Assembly: GCF_042453785.1 (NCBI RefSeq)
Contig: NC_091666.1
Location: forward strand, 27,672,501 to 27,736,500
Reading direction: 5' to 3'
Length of the DNA stretch: 64,000 nucleotides
DNA from: Malus domestica
Taxonomy: Eukaryota; Streptophyta; Magnoliopsida; Rosales; Rosaceae
Shown: positions 34,633-46,861 of the stretch, one piece after another
How positions within the stretch are numbered: position 1 is the stretch's first letter
How the letters are laid out: each line of letters starts with the position of its first letter
Made by a program: the position numbers and the translations under genes
The notes under the pieces: model-generated
Seen by the model: the letters and a program-made list of their open reading frames with translations, nothing else
Told to the model about the DNA's origin: nothing
Database searches by the model: none

Positions 34633-35616
34633 ATGCCGCCTCATAGAGAGCCACGTATTTCTTCTTAGTCTAATTTTCCAGATATTAGACAACTTGGTGA
34701 AGCTATTGCTAATGCTATTCAGTCCTCACTCCGTCCACCCCAGAGAACCCCCTTTGCGACTGTTTATAACTTGAAGTTGAATGATTTCTTAGGCAATGAA
34801 GGGTCCGAGGGAGCTGAGCGTTGGCTTAATCATGTTGAGAAAACTTTTCAGGTGATGCAGCAACATGGAAATCTTCCAGATGACAGATGGGTTGAGATAA
34901 CCACTTGGTTTTTGCGTGAGGAGGCTGCATCATGGTGAAGACATAAATCTTTCCAGTTGTCAGCGGAAGATGCCCTAATTTGGGAGGTTTTTAAGCACAT
35001 ATTTCAGAAGAAATTTATACCTCCGGAGTATTTGGATCGTAAGAGGGAAGAATTCTCGCATTTGAAGCAAGGGAAAATGTCAGCTATTCAGCATCATCGA
35101 AAGTTCACTGATTTGTCCCGATATTTTTCGGAGATTGCTGCAAATCCTACTAAGATGCTTCAACGTTTTAAGTGGGGTACTCGAAAGAAGTGGTGTTCTA
35201 TGGCGACTATGACTCCATGTTCTACATATCAAGAATTTTTCGAGATTCTACTTCAGGTTGAGGACTCTGAGAGTGCTCCGGATGATAGTGATGAGGAGGA
35301 AGAAAAAGGTAATGTTAAAAAAATAATAATAAAGATAAAGGGCAGTCATCTTACAGTCCTCGTAAAACTCAGAATTTTAAGCAAAGTAGTGCTAGTTCTG
35401 GTTCATCCAGTGGTGGTTCGAATTCTGCTACGCCACGGAGGGGTGGCAGGTTTACAAGTGGTTCCTGATTCCAGAGGCAGAGAAATCCTAATAGTCCTGG
35501 TGCTCCACTTTGTTGTAGGTGTAATAATCGTCAATTTGGGGGAGTGTAGACAAGATGGTAGTGGTGGATGTTTCACTTGTGGCCAGATGGGGCATCGAGC
35601 TATCCAGTGCTCGTAG
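34633..35616 (+). pseudogene. gag of the Tekay-type element
   Basis: From ATG 34633 one frame runs through a capsid-like region (GSEGAERWLNHVEKTFQ, IWEVFKHIFQKKFIP) with in-frame stops near 34663 and at 34936 (a Trp-Trp-Arg-like site read as TGA). A frame change follows in the charged linker. A CCHC zinc knuckle (CFTCGQMGHRAIQC) is at about 35569-35610. Not translatable as one protein. Confidence 0.85.
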
Positions 35617-35939
35617 AATCAGTAGAAACCCCATCCTTCTGCTTTACCACCGGCTGTAACCCTTTAGCAGATTTAAAGGCCTAGTGGCTATACTCCGACA
35701 GGTTATTGTGGTGCTTACCACTATCAGGGAGATGTAGCTCCATATTCTGGGGGAACATATCAGTACCCAACAGATCCATATTACCAGGGTGGTTATCCAC
35801 CATATCAGGGGGTTATGCGCCATATCAGGGCAATAGATCGCAGTGGTACGCTAGAGGACCATCTCAGAACCTTGATGTTGCTTATAGCAGTGCTGGTTCA
35901 TTGAGGCATCCTAATCAGCCCAGTTAAGGAGAAGGTATC

Positions 35940-38900
35940 CAGGGACGAGGTAATCAAGGAACATAGGTTGTGGAGGCCGGCAGCAAGCGCATGGTCGTGT
36001 TCATCATATTACTCTGCAAGATGCTCAGAGTAACCCTGATTTAATTATGGGTACATTGAATATTCTTGATCATTTTTCTAGAGTATTAATTGATTCAGGT
36101 GCCACACATTCTATTATCTCTCATAAGTTTGCTCAAATGACTTAACCACACCTTACACCCATCGGTTACGAGTTAGAGTTTTCAATGCCTAAAGGTGAGA
36201 CATGTTATGTTAGCTAGGAGTATCAAGGATGTCCTGTTTTTGTTGAGGATGTTATCATGCCAGGTAATCTTGCTCATCTGGATATTGTCGATTTTGATGT
36301 TATTTTGGGCATGGATTGGTTACATTACAATTATGCCAAGTTGGATTGTTATAAGAAGGTTGTTACTTTCCATCAGCCGGGCTTGCCTATGGTCACTTTC
36401 GTGGGTGAGCGTTGTGGGTTGAGACATGGTGTTATCTCAGCCGTGAAAGCGAAGAAATTGTTGAGGAAATGATGTCAGGGCCACCTAGCTCATGTGGTGC
36501 TGAACGAGGGTAATTCTACTTATGTGGAGGATGCTCGGGTAGTTAGACACTTTCCTGATGTCTTTCCTGATGAATTACATGGGCTACCTCCAAATCGTGA
36601 AGTAGAGTTCGTCATTGATTTAATTCCAGGTACTGATCCTATTTCTTTAACCCCTTATTGAATGGCTCATGCTGAATTGAGAGAATTGAAAACCCAATCA
36701 CAAGAACTTGTTGATAAGGGTTTTATCCAGCCTAGTACTTCACCATGAGGAGCTCCAGTGTTGTTTGTGCGAAAGAAAGACGGAACTTTGAGGCTATGTA
36801 TTGATTATCGACAGTTGAACCAGGTGACGATTAAAAATTGTTATCCGTTACCTCGTATTGATGATCTTTTTTACCAGCTTCGAGGTGTCTATGTGTTTTC
36901 AAAGATTGACATGAGATTTGGGTATTATCAGTTGAAGATTAAGCGTGAGGATGTTCCAAAGATAGTGTTTCGAACTCGTTATGGTCATTACGAGTTTCTT
37001 GTAATGCCATTCGGGTTAACGAATGCTCCAGCAACCTTTATGGACCTGATGAATTGGGTATTTCGTCTGTACCTCGACAGGTTCGTTATTGTCTTCATTG
37101 ATGATATTTTGGTATATTCTAAATCTAAGGCGGAGCATACTAGACATCTCACTTTAGTTTTAGAGAAGTTAAGAGAACATCGACTATATGCTAAGTTTAG
37201 TAAATGTCAATTTTGGCTAGATCAAGTGTCATTTTTAGGACATGTAATTTCAACTCAGGGTATTCTTGTGGACCTTTAGAAGGTAGCTGCAGTAGAGAAT
37301 TGGGAACAACCTTGTACTGTCACGGAAGTATGGAGTTTTCTGGGTCTAGCCGGTTATTATCAACATTTTGTGAAAGATTTCTCAGCTATAGCCTTGCCAT
37401 TAACAGGGTTAACCATAAAATGAGTTAATTTCGAGTGGAGTGATGATTGTGACCGAAGTTTTCAACAGCTGAAGTATTGCTTCACTCATGTACCTATTAT
37501 GGTGCTTCCGGATGATAGTGGGGATTTTGAGATTTATAGTGATGCTTCCTTGAATGGATTGAGTTGTGTGTTAATGCAGCATGGCAGGGTAATTGCTTAT
37601 GCATAGCGAGCCCCACAAGATGAATTATCCTACTCATGATCTTGAGTTGGCTGCCATTGTTTTTGCTTTGAAGATTTGGAGGCATTTTCTTTATAGCGAA
37701 AAGTGCAAGATTTTTACGGATCATAAAAGCCTCAAGTACATTTTCACTCAGAAAGATCTTAATCTCCGACAACGGAGATGGATATAATTGCTTAGTGATT
37801 ACGACTGCACGATTAAGTTTCATCCCAGTTGTGCGAACACAGTGGCAGATGCACTTAGCAGAAAATCACACGGCCAAATTAATGTTTTTCATGCATGTCG
37901 TATTCCTCTCCTCACTGAATTGAGATCTACTGGAGTTGATTTAGAAGTGGAAGATTAGGAAGAAGCCCTACTTGCTAGTTTTTGAGTCAGACCAATCTTG
38001 ATATATCGTGTACTCGAGGCTCAAATGAATGATAAGGAATCTCAGGAATTACTTCAGGCAATTTCAGAGGGGAAAAAGAAAGACCTCAGGATAAGGAATT
38101 TTGATGGTATGCTGATGCAGGGCGACCGAATGTACGTGCCTAATGTCGAAGAATTAAAGAAAGATATACTTTATGAGGCGCATGTTTCAACATATGCAAT
38201 GCATCCTGGAAGTACCAAGATGTATCACACTATTCAACCTTTCTATTACTGGCCTGGTATGAAAAGAGAGATTGCTGAATATATGAGTCGTTGTGTAGTT
38301 TGTCAACAATTAAAGGTAGAGATGAAGAAACCTTTTGGGTTATTGCAGCCACTTCCCGTACCACTGTGGAAATGGGAAGATATTACCATGGATTTCGTGT
38401 ACAAGTTACCTCGTACACGGAATGGTTATGATGGTATTTGGGTGATAGTGGATCAACTCACCAAGGCAGCACATTTCATACCCGTTCGAGAAAATTATTT
38501 GTTGAATTAGTTGGCAGAACGGTTTATTTCAGAAATTGTTAAATATCATGGTGTCCCAGTGAGTATTGTTTCGGATCAGGACCCTAGGTTTACTTCTAAA
38601 TTTTGGGTAGCTTTCTAGAAAGCTCTCGGTTTGAGATTGCTTTACAGTACGGCTTATCACCCTCAGACGGATGGACAATCTGAGAGAACCATTTAGACGC
38701 TATAAGATATGATGAGATCCTCAGTTTTGCAATTTGGAGATGCTTAGCATAAGCGTTTACCTTTGATCAAGTTTGCTTATAATAAAAATTATTATTCTAG
38801 CATTGGTATGTAACATTTTGAGGCACTTTATGGTAAATCATGTCATACTTCTTTATGTTAGTCTGAAGGCCCTGAGATTGTGAATGAGACTACACAAAAT

Positions 38901-39413
38901 ATTCAAGTGATTAAAGCTAACCTCAAAGCAGCCCAAGATCGACAGAAGAGCATCGCCGATAAGCATGCCACTGACAGAGTATATAAAGTTGGAGATTGGG
39001 TATTCTTAAAACTATCACCGTGGAGAGGTGTGGTACTGTTCGATAAGAAAGGTAAGTTGAGTCTTCGATATATTGGATCGTATCAAATTATTGAGCGAGT
39101 TAGTGAAGTTGCCTATAGGCTTAAACTACCTCCAGAGCTATCATAGGTGCACGACGTTTTTCACGTATCTATGCTTCGTCACTATGTCGTTGATCCATCG
39201 CACGTGATCCCTCCTTAACCATTAGAAATTAATCCAGATTTGATTTATGATGAGGAACCAGTGACGATCTTGGATTGGAAAGATAAGGTTCTTCGTAACA
39301 AGACTGTTCATATGGTGAAAGTTTTATGGAGGAACCATTCGGTCGAGGAAGCCACCTGGGAGATTGAGGAACGTATGCGAGATTTATATCCATTCCTGTT
39401 TTATAGTTATTGA
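35940..39413 (+). pseudogene. pol of the Tekay-type element: PR-RT-RH-IN-chromodomain
   Basis: Aspartic protease DSGATHSIIS near 36091; RT at 36600-37280 with FIDDILVYS near 37100; RNase H at 37520-37860 ([19 protein letters not shown]); integrase HHCC at 38190-38320 and core from 38380 (the first Asp lies in ITMDFVYKLP); chromodomain at 39196-39413 (MVKVLWRNHSVEEATWEIE). Stops interrupt the frame repeatedly, for example TGA 36659, TGA 36746, TAG 37277, TAG 38508, TAG 38616, TAG 38694 and TAA 38703. Dead copy. Confidence 0.9.
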
Positions 39414-39458
39414 TGTGTAGAAATTTCGGGGACGAAATTTTTTTTAAGGGGGGTAGAC

Positions 39459-41457
39459 TGTGACGACCCGTCTCGAATTATTATATATATTTTTCCCTGA
39501 GTGTGTAAAGTGACAATAATGCCCTCGTGGTTTAGTGACGTGGATGTACATGTGCAAATTCAAATTATTATTTCTATCATTGTAATTAAATCGTACTCAA
39601 CGTCACGAGCGCGTTGACGTGAGTTAGGGTCGAATCGGTTTTCTAACGGAAAAGTTACGACAATTAAAGATCGAGATTAGGTAGAAATAATTTTTTGGGT
39701 TGGCTATACCTTACTCACCAATCACCTTAGCTCCTACAATCTTGAATCCAATCAAAATTGGATTGGTTTTTTTTATTTTGGGCCACTTAACATAACTCTC
39801 TCCCTTTCCCTTTCTCATGGCAGCCCAATTAGGGCATTGTTTCTTTTTCTTGGGGCCAATCCATGACTACACCCACACACACACACACGTGTACCATACC
39901 CTCACCGTCTTCTTCTTTCTCGATTCTTCCCTTTCCGTACAGCCCGTAGACCACCCGCGCATAAACTCATCAAAACCTCACGGATTAAGCACAAGGATAA
40001 CATCTTTGTGCTCCTCTCGACTTCACAAACCTGGAGGTGCTTTTTTCTCAAAGAAATGACAGAGCTCGGGTTCCAATTTCCTCTGACGTGATCGCGAGGG
40101 ATGTAGTTGGTTTTGAGATTCAAGAAAGTACTTATCTAACTTCCCTAGCATTTTGGAACAATTTTGGAGAGGTTTGAATGTCGGATCACTCAAGGTCTTG
40201 AAGTTGCAGATTTAGCCCGGAGGTTTCGAAGGTTTTTCCGACCACTTTCCGTCAATTTTAGGACCTCAAATAGGTAAGATTGTGTTCTTCTAGTTGAGAA
40301 ATGATGTAGTTATATGCTTTAGAAAATTTTCCAGAAACCGGCGACACAGACGGGGGCCGGCGGCGAATTCCGGCGAAGCCACCGAAGATAGAGGAGAATA
40401 TTCCGTCAACTTTGACTGAATATACTGACGGCGTCAGATAACTCCGTTAGTTTTTAAACGGAATATTCTATTATTTAATGGAATATTCCCTAACGTCGTT
40501 AGGGATTCCGTCAGTGTGCCAAGCAAGTGCTTGCGCGTGGCTGGAGTGTGAGGGCGTGTGTGATGTCCAAAAATTATTCTGAAAATATGGGGGTGTTCTA
40601 AGTAGATCATGTTGGTATATTCAAACACCCCATTTGAGCAATGTATGAGAAGTTATTCATAAAGTTTGTGTATGTGCTTTAAAATTAATCTAAAATTAGT
40701 TATTTTGCATATAGGTGAGACATACCTTAAGGACGAACGTGGATAAGCAAGGCCAGGGGGCTACGATCCTGCTACTTATCAGTGAGTGGGCATTTTCTTA
40801 TATATATATATATATATATATGATATGGTTTCCAGAACGTTTTCTTAAAATGATTTATGCTTTGAATGCCATGTCGTAATAAGTTGCACTTTGAGTATTG
40901 CACTGTTATACTTGTGAATTATATTGTGTAATGATGTGGAGACTCAGGTAAGCTTCAGGTGAGTATGATGTGATTGAATGGGTTATGTTGCATTGGTATG
41001 CATATATTTATTTAGAGCTCATCAGGGCTGCACCTGGTATTAGTGCTCTCGTCCGGGGATTAGGTTATAGCCTTCACGTGACCATTCACCTCCTGCACCG
41101 TACGCTCACCTTGGATCCAAGTCTAGTGCCAACCTGTTGTACAGACCACAATAGGTGGTTCCGACTCGTAGGTGACCCGTGATTTATCGCACAGCTTTCA
41201 CGTGATTGTAGCACTTAAGCGTACATATTTATACCTAGCCTGTCGTACAGGTCACATCAGGTGACTTCGACTCGTGTGCTAGCCTAGGTTGATGAGCTAT
41301 AGTCTAGTCGTACAGGTCACATTAGGTGACTCCAACTGGTGTGTTATTTTACATTGATTCTACACCTAGCTTACATGATTTATATGTTATGACATGACAT
41401 ATTTTGGGTTTCATTGCCTTTGTGTGTTGTTTTATATATATGTAGTACTATTTTCTG
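39459..41457 (+). repeat. 3' LTR of the Tekay-type element, 3'-truncated
   Basis: Begins tgtgacgacccg after the polypurine tract and follows the 5' LTR until ttttctg at 41457, after which the sequence is unrelated. It holds an (AT)n run at 40800-40821 and a 140-bp block at 40972-41110 not in the other LTR. Confidence 0.88.
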
Positions 41458-42908
41458 AAGAAATTGGCCAAAATTAAAGTGTGGTGCAAATTGACTAATT
41501 ATGAGAGTTGAGGGGAGAAATTGGCCAAAATTAAAGTTGAGGGGAGAAATTGACCAAATGTCACAAGTTCAAAGGGTAAATTGATAAATACCTCTTTAAG
41601 TAATAATAATAGTGGTCGATTAGCAGATTTCTCATGAATTAATTAGATTAACTGCGTTAGCTCAAACTCAAATAATAAGACTCACATTTCCATATATCTG
41701 TGTATGCTAATTGTCATATCATGCTATAAATTAAATAGCAATATTGTATTTGTAGCTTAAAAATTGTTAAGATTATTTAATCTATTCACTTCCACTTGCG
41801 TTCGATTATGCCCCCCAATCATCGATTGGATCAAATTCTCGAAGGTTCATATACAATGTATTCGTGTTAGACCAATCACTAAGGTACTATGTCTACGTGC
41901 AACACGACACCCCCCACTGGTACGTGGTACGTGGTGCAATAAACCGAAAGAAAAGAGGATGAACAGATCGACTTTCAATTTCCAAGTTCCAATCAAAGAT
42001 AGATCAAAACTTTCAAACTAAACACATGAACATCCAACTCAACCCCCTCCACCTGTCCCCCAACCAGAGCCACATGCTACTACTGTCTCTCTCCCTCTCC
42101 AACTTCAACAAATTAAAGCATCAGCTTTGAGAGATTCTACCGTGTAATTGGGAAACAACTTTACATCTACATCTATTAATACGTGTACTTATTGTGTCAT
42201 GAGAGTATGAAATTGAGACATGAGAAGACGAGAGATTCTACTGTGTTATCAGAAATATCTTTCTATCTTTTAACACGTGTACTCATCTTGTCAAAATCTA
42301 TCGTTTAACACTTGTACTTATTGGGTCACGACAGTAAGAGATTAAGACATGAAAAGAAGAAATTCTACTGTGTAATTGAAAATATCTTTTTATCTACCTC
42401 TTAACACGTGTACTCGTCGTATCAAAAGAGTAGGAGATTGATACTGAGGATATTATTTTATAATCTATACCTCTCAACTTAAACACAAACCTACCGAAGG
42501 CACTTCCTTTCTTCCATACATGTTCTATTTTAACAAACGAGAGATTCTATTATAAGCGAAGGCACATCCTTATATTTGCATCTCTTAATATACGTATTCA
42601 TTGTCTATCTTGACACATAATTAATGAAACTATAAACAGAAATCAAAACCAAACTTCAACACCACTTGTGCATAAAGTGATATTCTTTGATTGCATCCAA
42701 AAAAAAAAAAAGGAAAAATTCTAACATTCAAATTAGCTTCTCACTACCTGTTCTATTTAATAAAAAAAAAACACCCAGATCACAGAGAGCTTCGAATAAG
42801 GATTTCAAACCTCAGGTGCCCAAAATATTCACAATTATTAATTAAAAGTAACTAATTAATTAAAACGGAAAACAAACTTAAGTTAATTAGTTAATCTGTA
42901 TCACTTAC
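41458..42908. other. Intergenic DNA with short imperfect tandem repeats
   Basis: 41458-41570 repeats gaaattggccaaaattaaag. From 42128 to 42440 a roughly 100-bp imperfect unit recurs (gattctactgtgtaatt ... taacacgtgtactyat). Both are non-coding. This region is the 3' flank of the minus-strand DUF7950 gene. Confidence 0.6.
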
Positions 42909-43832
42909 TCATACGGCACTGATAAAATCACTATAAGCACCCAAACAAAGAGCAGCCTTCACATCCAGCCTCCACGCAAACCCACCACCCTCCATCCTCC
43001 ACACGTCACACGGCAGCGTCAACGAGCACCAATCCCCTGCCGAAGTCCCACCACCACACCCACTGTACTGCACCCTCACCCTGCACGTGAACGCCGCCGT
43101 ATAACTATTCATCACTCCCACCGCCCTCGCTGCTTTCTCCTTCATCACCAGCCACACCATCATCTCCCCCTCCCTTTGCCCTACCATACTCCGGTAGGCC
43201 CCATTTGTCCACACCACCTTCCCCATCCAGTCGGAAATTAACCCTGGACACGTGTCCCTCTCCAGGTTCATCCTCCTCTCCTCGTCCGTACACCCTAGCC
43301 CCTCCACTTCCACCCACGTGTCCGTCACGCAGTCCACCGTGATGCACGACTTCCCCATCGCCGTCGCCGCCGCCACCTTACTTCTATGACTTGTCGGAGA
43401 AGTCCTAGAGGTACAATTATTATTCTCGAAACTCATCCACGTAGTGGACGAGTAACTCGAGTGACTCGAGTAGGAGTTCCTTTCTCTCTCCACAGAAGAC
43501 TCCCTTGGCTCCGGAGTCTCCGGCAACAGAGGCAAGGTCACAACCATCTTTTCCTCCTCCGCCTTCGACGGTCTCTTTCTCTTATTATTATTTTTGTTAT
43601 TAGGGTAAACTACCGCTCTGCGTTTTGACTTCACACACCGAGATCTCTTCCCTCTCCCCCTCCCACTCTTAACGTACACGTCACCCTTCTCCGCAGTTGA
43701 TCCTCCACCATTGACCGGCCTCGGCGCGATCGGTCTGAACTTTAACATGATCCTGTCCACCTTCGACATGTCATATTCTCCTCCGCCACCATATCCGTAA
43801 TTCGCTATGCAACAGCCTCCTCTCCCGTCCAT
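42909..43832 (-). CDS. DUF7950-domain protein (function unknown)
   Basis: One intronless frame of 307 residues with ATG at 43832. The N terminus (MDGRGGCCIANYG, then YDMSKVDRIMLKFRPIAP) and the conserved C-terminal half (VTDTWVEVEGLG..., CPGLISDWMGKVVWTNGAYRSMVG, ending in a Trp/Cys-rich part) match a plant-specific family annotated as DUF7950. Between them lies a basic, nuclear-signal-like stretch (GRGRGKRSRCVKSKRR, KRKRPSKAEEE) and a Ser-rich segment, so a nuclear location is likely. No enzymatic motif. The coding strand is G-rich compared with surrounding DNA. Function not known; transcription-related activity is only a guess. Confidence 0.85.
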   Translation of the reverse strand: MDGRGGCCIANYGYGGGGEYDMSKVDRIMLKFRPIAPRPVNGGGSTAEKGDVYVKSGRGRGKRSRCVKSKRRAVVYPNNKNNNKRKRPSKAEEEKMVVTLPLLPETPEPRESSVERERNSYSSHSSYSSTTWMSFENNNCTSRTSPTSHRSKVAAATAMGKSCITVDCVTDTWVEVEGLGCTDEERRMNLERDTCPGLISDWMGKVVWTNGAYRSMVGQREGEMMVWLVMKEKAARAVGVMNSYTAAFTCRVRVQYSGCGGGTSAGDWCSLTLPCDVWRMEGGGFAWRLDVKAALCLGAYSDFISAV

Positions 43833-44090
43833 CTCTCTTTCTCTCTCTCTGTTCTTTTTGTCTCTCTAAAACTCCAGTGTCTCTTTTACTTTCAGGATTT
43901 TCTTGCAATCAAATGCTGATAGCTGAAGAATGGAGGTGATGGGATTTATAAATTATAACAGCGACAAGGTTGACACGTATGAATGAAAACACGTGTGTCA
44001 ATAGTTACCCTAACAGCGCGGGCGGGTGATTGGTTGAGCTGAGACGTGGCGTTAGGGTGTGGCAGGCTACGTGAGAGATTTTTCAATGTA
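43833..44090 (-). promoter_or_regulatory. Promoter of the DUF7950 gene with ACGTG motifs
   Basis: The leader has a GA/CT-rich run (43833-43851). A TATA-like element (ttataaat on the minus strand, about 43943-43955) is placed roughly 115 bp upstream of the ATG. A perfect G-box CACGTG (43990-43995) and further ACGTG cores (44043-44048 and 44069-44073) cluster upstream, the core bound by bZIP and bHLH factors and typical of ABA-responsive promoters. Binding is inferred. Confidence 0.5.
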
Positions 44091-46170
44091 GTTGGAAATC
44101 TTATGTGTTATTACACAAATAGAGAGAATTTAAAAAAAACTTCTTTATAATGGTATAATAACATGTGACGTACTGTTTTATGTTCTCACACTGAAAAATC
44201 TTTGACCACGTGAACGACAAATAGAGTAATGCTAAAGTAGACTAATTTTTTAAATCAAATTTGTAAACTATGTTATATGTAGCTAATATGAATTTAATCA
44301 TCAACAATCATATTATGTAGTTTTCAAATTTTGATCTAAATAGTTAGTTTTCCTAGACAAATATTTATGTATTAAAACAAAACTAAGCAATATTACTTTA
44401 TGGCACGCAGAGTAATCATTTAAATATTAGAAGGACTAGTTTTGCTCATTGCTATAACTATGGTATATGTTTGTCACACACCTCATTATTTGACATGTGT
44501 TATTTCTATTAACTTTGGTTAACTTTAATACTATATGTTCCCTTTTTTATTTAAAAAAAATTATAGTTAAGTGAAATGATGCCAGCCAAAATGCATCTTA
44601 TATCATACACTTGAAATTTTTTTCTCACTCAAAAGCAGCTGCCAAGGGTTGTGATTGGGCACCGTTGACGAATCAATCGGAGGGAGAGACGTGTCTCGCG
44701 GCAGAAGAGAGTAATTTTGGTGACTGAATGGGGAAATTTTTCATTCTAACGAGAACACAAGTGGTACATTACGTATTTTAATAGAAGTGGTGATAAATTT
44801 TATTTTTTTATGTTATTAATTTTTATCGCACATATCCTACTATTTTTATAATGACACGTGGTGTACTACATTGTGTACCGGTTACACTGAAAAATCTCTC
44901 GGGTTCGAGAAGGTGGACACGACGCCCCATGCGTTTAGGGTTTTAAAATTGGCATTGAAGGTCTCAGCCAGGTGGACGGTCAAGTGTCGAGGTAGATGTG
45001 AGATCAAATCTGGGACGTTGGATTTTGTCTGCTGTTATTGTTTTGTCTCCCGTGGTTGATGTAAAGAAAATTTGACTTAAACACCTCTTGTTTAGTGATA
45101 TGAATTTGGAAAGTGACTTGTGGTTTTGTTTTAACCAATCAGAGACACATCAGGGAACCCAATTTAAGCAAAAACCCAGAACAAAGGAAATATTAAAAGT
45201 AGCCCAACAAAATGGTGTTTAACTTGATTATTTATGTTGTTTTAAGGAGAACTATGGGTAATATGGGGATTTCGTTTACTTTGTGAGTTTCCAGGGTTGG
45301 AATGTGGCATAGTATTTCTAGTGTATTTTCGTATATTCACTCTTGAGATTTTCTTTGGGTGTCAAGAATCTAAAGATGATCCTCATCAAATTTGACTCCC
45401 ACCATAAATAGTTTTTACAAAATTAATTAATTTGATGCTTTGTAAAAGGAAAAAGAAAATGATAAGTAACATCAGGTTATACGTATAAAAGTTATTGTAA
45501 ATGCGGTGCTTTAAGGAAAAAAAGTTAACAAACTTTTGATGCAAGTATAAATTTAAGGAACTTAGTATAAACCCTAGGTTCTTAACAATTACGTACAATT
45601 ACAGCTCGGACCACTTCTAATGTTTCTAGGTGTATTTGGTACTGTTTCCTAGATTACAGCAACAATGACATCACGAATATGATTTTTGATGCAAGTATAA
45701 ATTTAAGGAACTTATTATAAACCCTAGGTTCTTAACAATTATGCACAATTACAGCTCGAACCACTTCTAATTTTTCTACGTGTATTTGGTACTATTTCAT
45801 GGATTACAGCAACAACAACGTCACCGATATGAGCATATCATTGATTATAGTTTCTATGATTTGAATACACATCAATTCTCGAGCCGACCCATTATTATCT
45901 GCTACATTTAAATTTATATTTCATATTGGTGCATTTATTTGACAAGTTATAATATAGATCAATAAGATCAACATTAAAAGTGATTTCAAGAAAACATGTA
46001 ATTGGTTTGCATAGCATCATTATGGTTTTCTCATATTTTATCTAAATATAAACTTTCCGCTACTAGTACTAGCATGGGTTCGTATAAAAATAATCCCGTT
46101 AACGTTGTTTTTATGGTTCTCATCATGTTACTTTACTCCATAAATTCTGAATCTACCACTAATATAGTTT
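44091..46170. other. Intergenic DNA
   Basis: AT-rich and no supported gene. A tandem duplication at 45537-45836 is listed separately. Confidence 0.5.
45537..45836. repeat. Two-copy 150-bp tandem duplication
   Basis: Units 45537-45686 and 45687-45836, both starting tgatgcaagtataaattta. They differ at about 15-20 positions by eye. Non-coding. Confidence 0.85.
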
Positions 46171-46325
46171 GGGAGTTTTAACGAAAAGCCCACAGTACTG
46201 TTCACTTTAACGAAAAACCACATTTTTACACTAAAAAGTCAAACATGGTACTATTCACTTTACCCTTTATTTTGTCCTTATCATTAAAACTCAAAGTTTT
46301 CAAACCCTTTTCATTAGTTTTCCTT
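46171..46325. mobile_element. MITE, Mutator-like family, copy A (about 155 bp)
   Basis: Starts gggagttttaacgaaaagcc and ends ttcattagttttcctt, with imperfect inverted ends. Highly similar copies are at 57634-57787 and, reversed, 63878-64000. No target duplication is kept here. Confidence 0.75.
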
Positions 46326-46810
46326 ATTTTCTATGCATGCAAGTTCTAGTAAGAACATGATGCTTTTTAACTTTGATAATTGTGACACATTCTTCCCACA
46401 ACTTTATATTCTAATTGAGACAAATGTTAGAGGCATAATCGACCCCCACTTAATTATATTAGAATCAAACATAGGAGCCAAAGAAGGTGAAAAGCTATCT
46501 CCTAGATCTTTTGCACTCCAAGGTGCATGAGAAATTAGGATTGGAGAAGACCAATGTGCTTTCTCGTGTGTGCGCACCATCCTTGCAAAGTGTACGATCC
46601 ACTTCTTCATTTGAACACATGGGATCAATATAATTAGCACTTGAAAAGCTAGATTAATTAGGAAAGCAAGATTCCCTTCCACACTGTACCAAAACGAACT
46701 AGCCAACCATATATAGTTAGGGCAATGTCACGTCAATTATATATTACTAATAATAGCCGATGGGGACAAACTTAGGCTTGTAATTATAAGCCACATGTCC
46801 AAGGTTTTAG

Positions 46811-46861
<51 letters not shown>

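Larger units (their letters stand above)
32190..41457 (+). mobile_element. Ty3/gypsy chromovirus, Tekay/Del-type, decayed
   Basis: Complete 5' LTR (32190-34551), tRNA-iMet primer-binding site, gag, protease, RT, RNase H, integrase, a chromodomain at the end of pol, a polypurine tract (aaggggggtagac, 39446-39458) and a 3' LTR broken off at 41457. The LTR start TGTGACGACCCG, the 2.3-kb LTR length and the C-terminal chromodomain fit Tekay/Del. All reading frames are interrupted. The last 450 or so bases of the 3' LTR are missing, so the target duplication cannot be checked. Confidence 0.93.
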
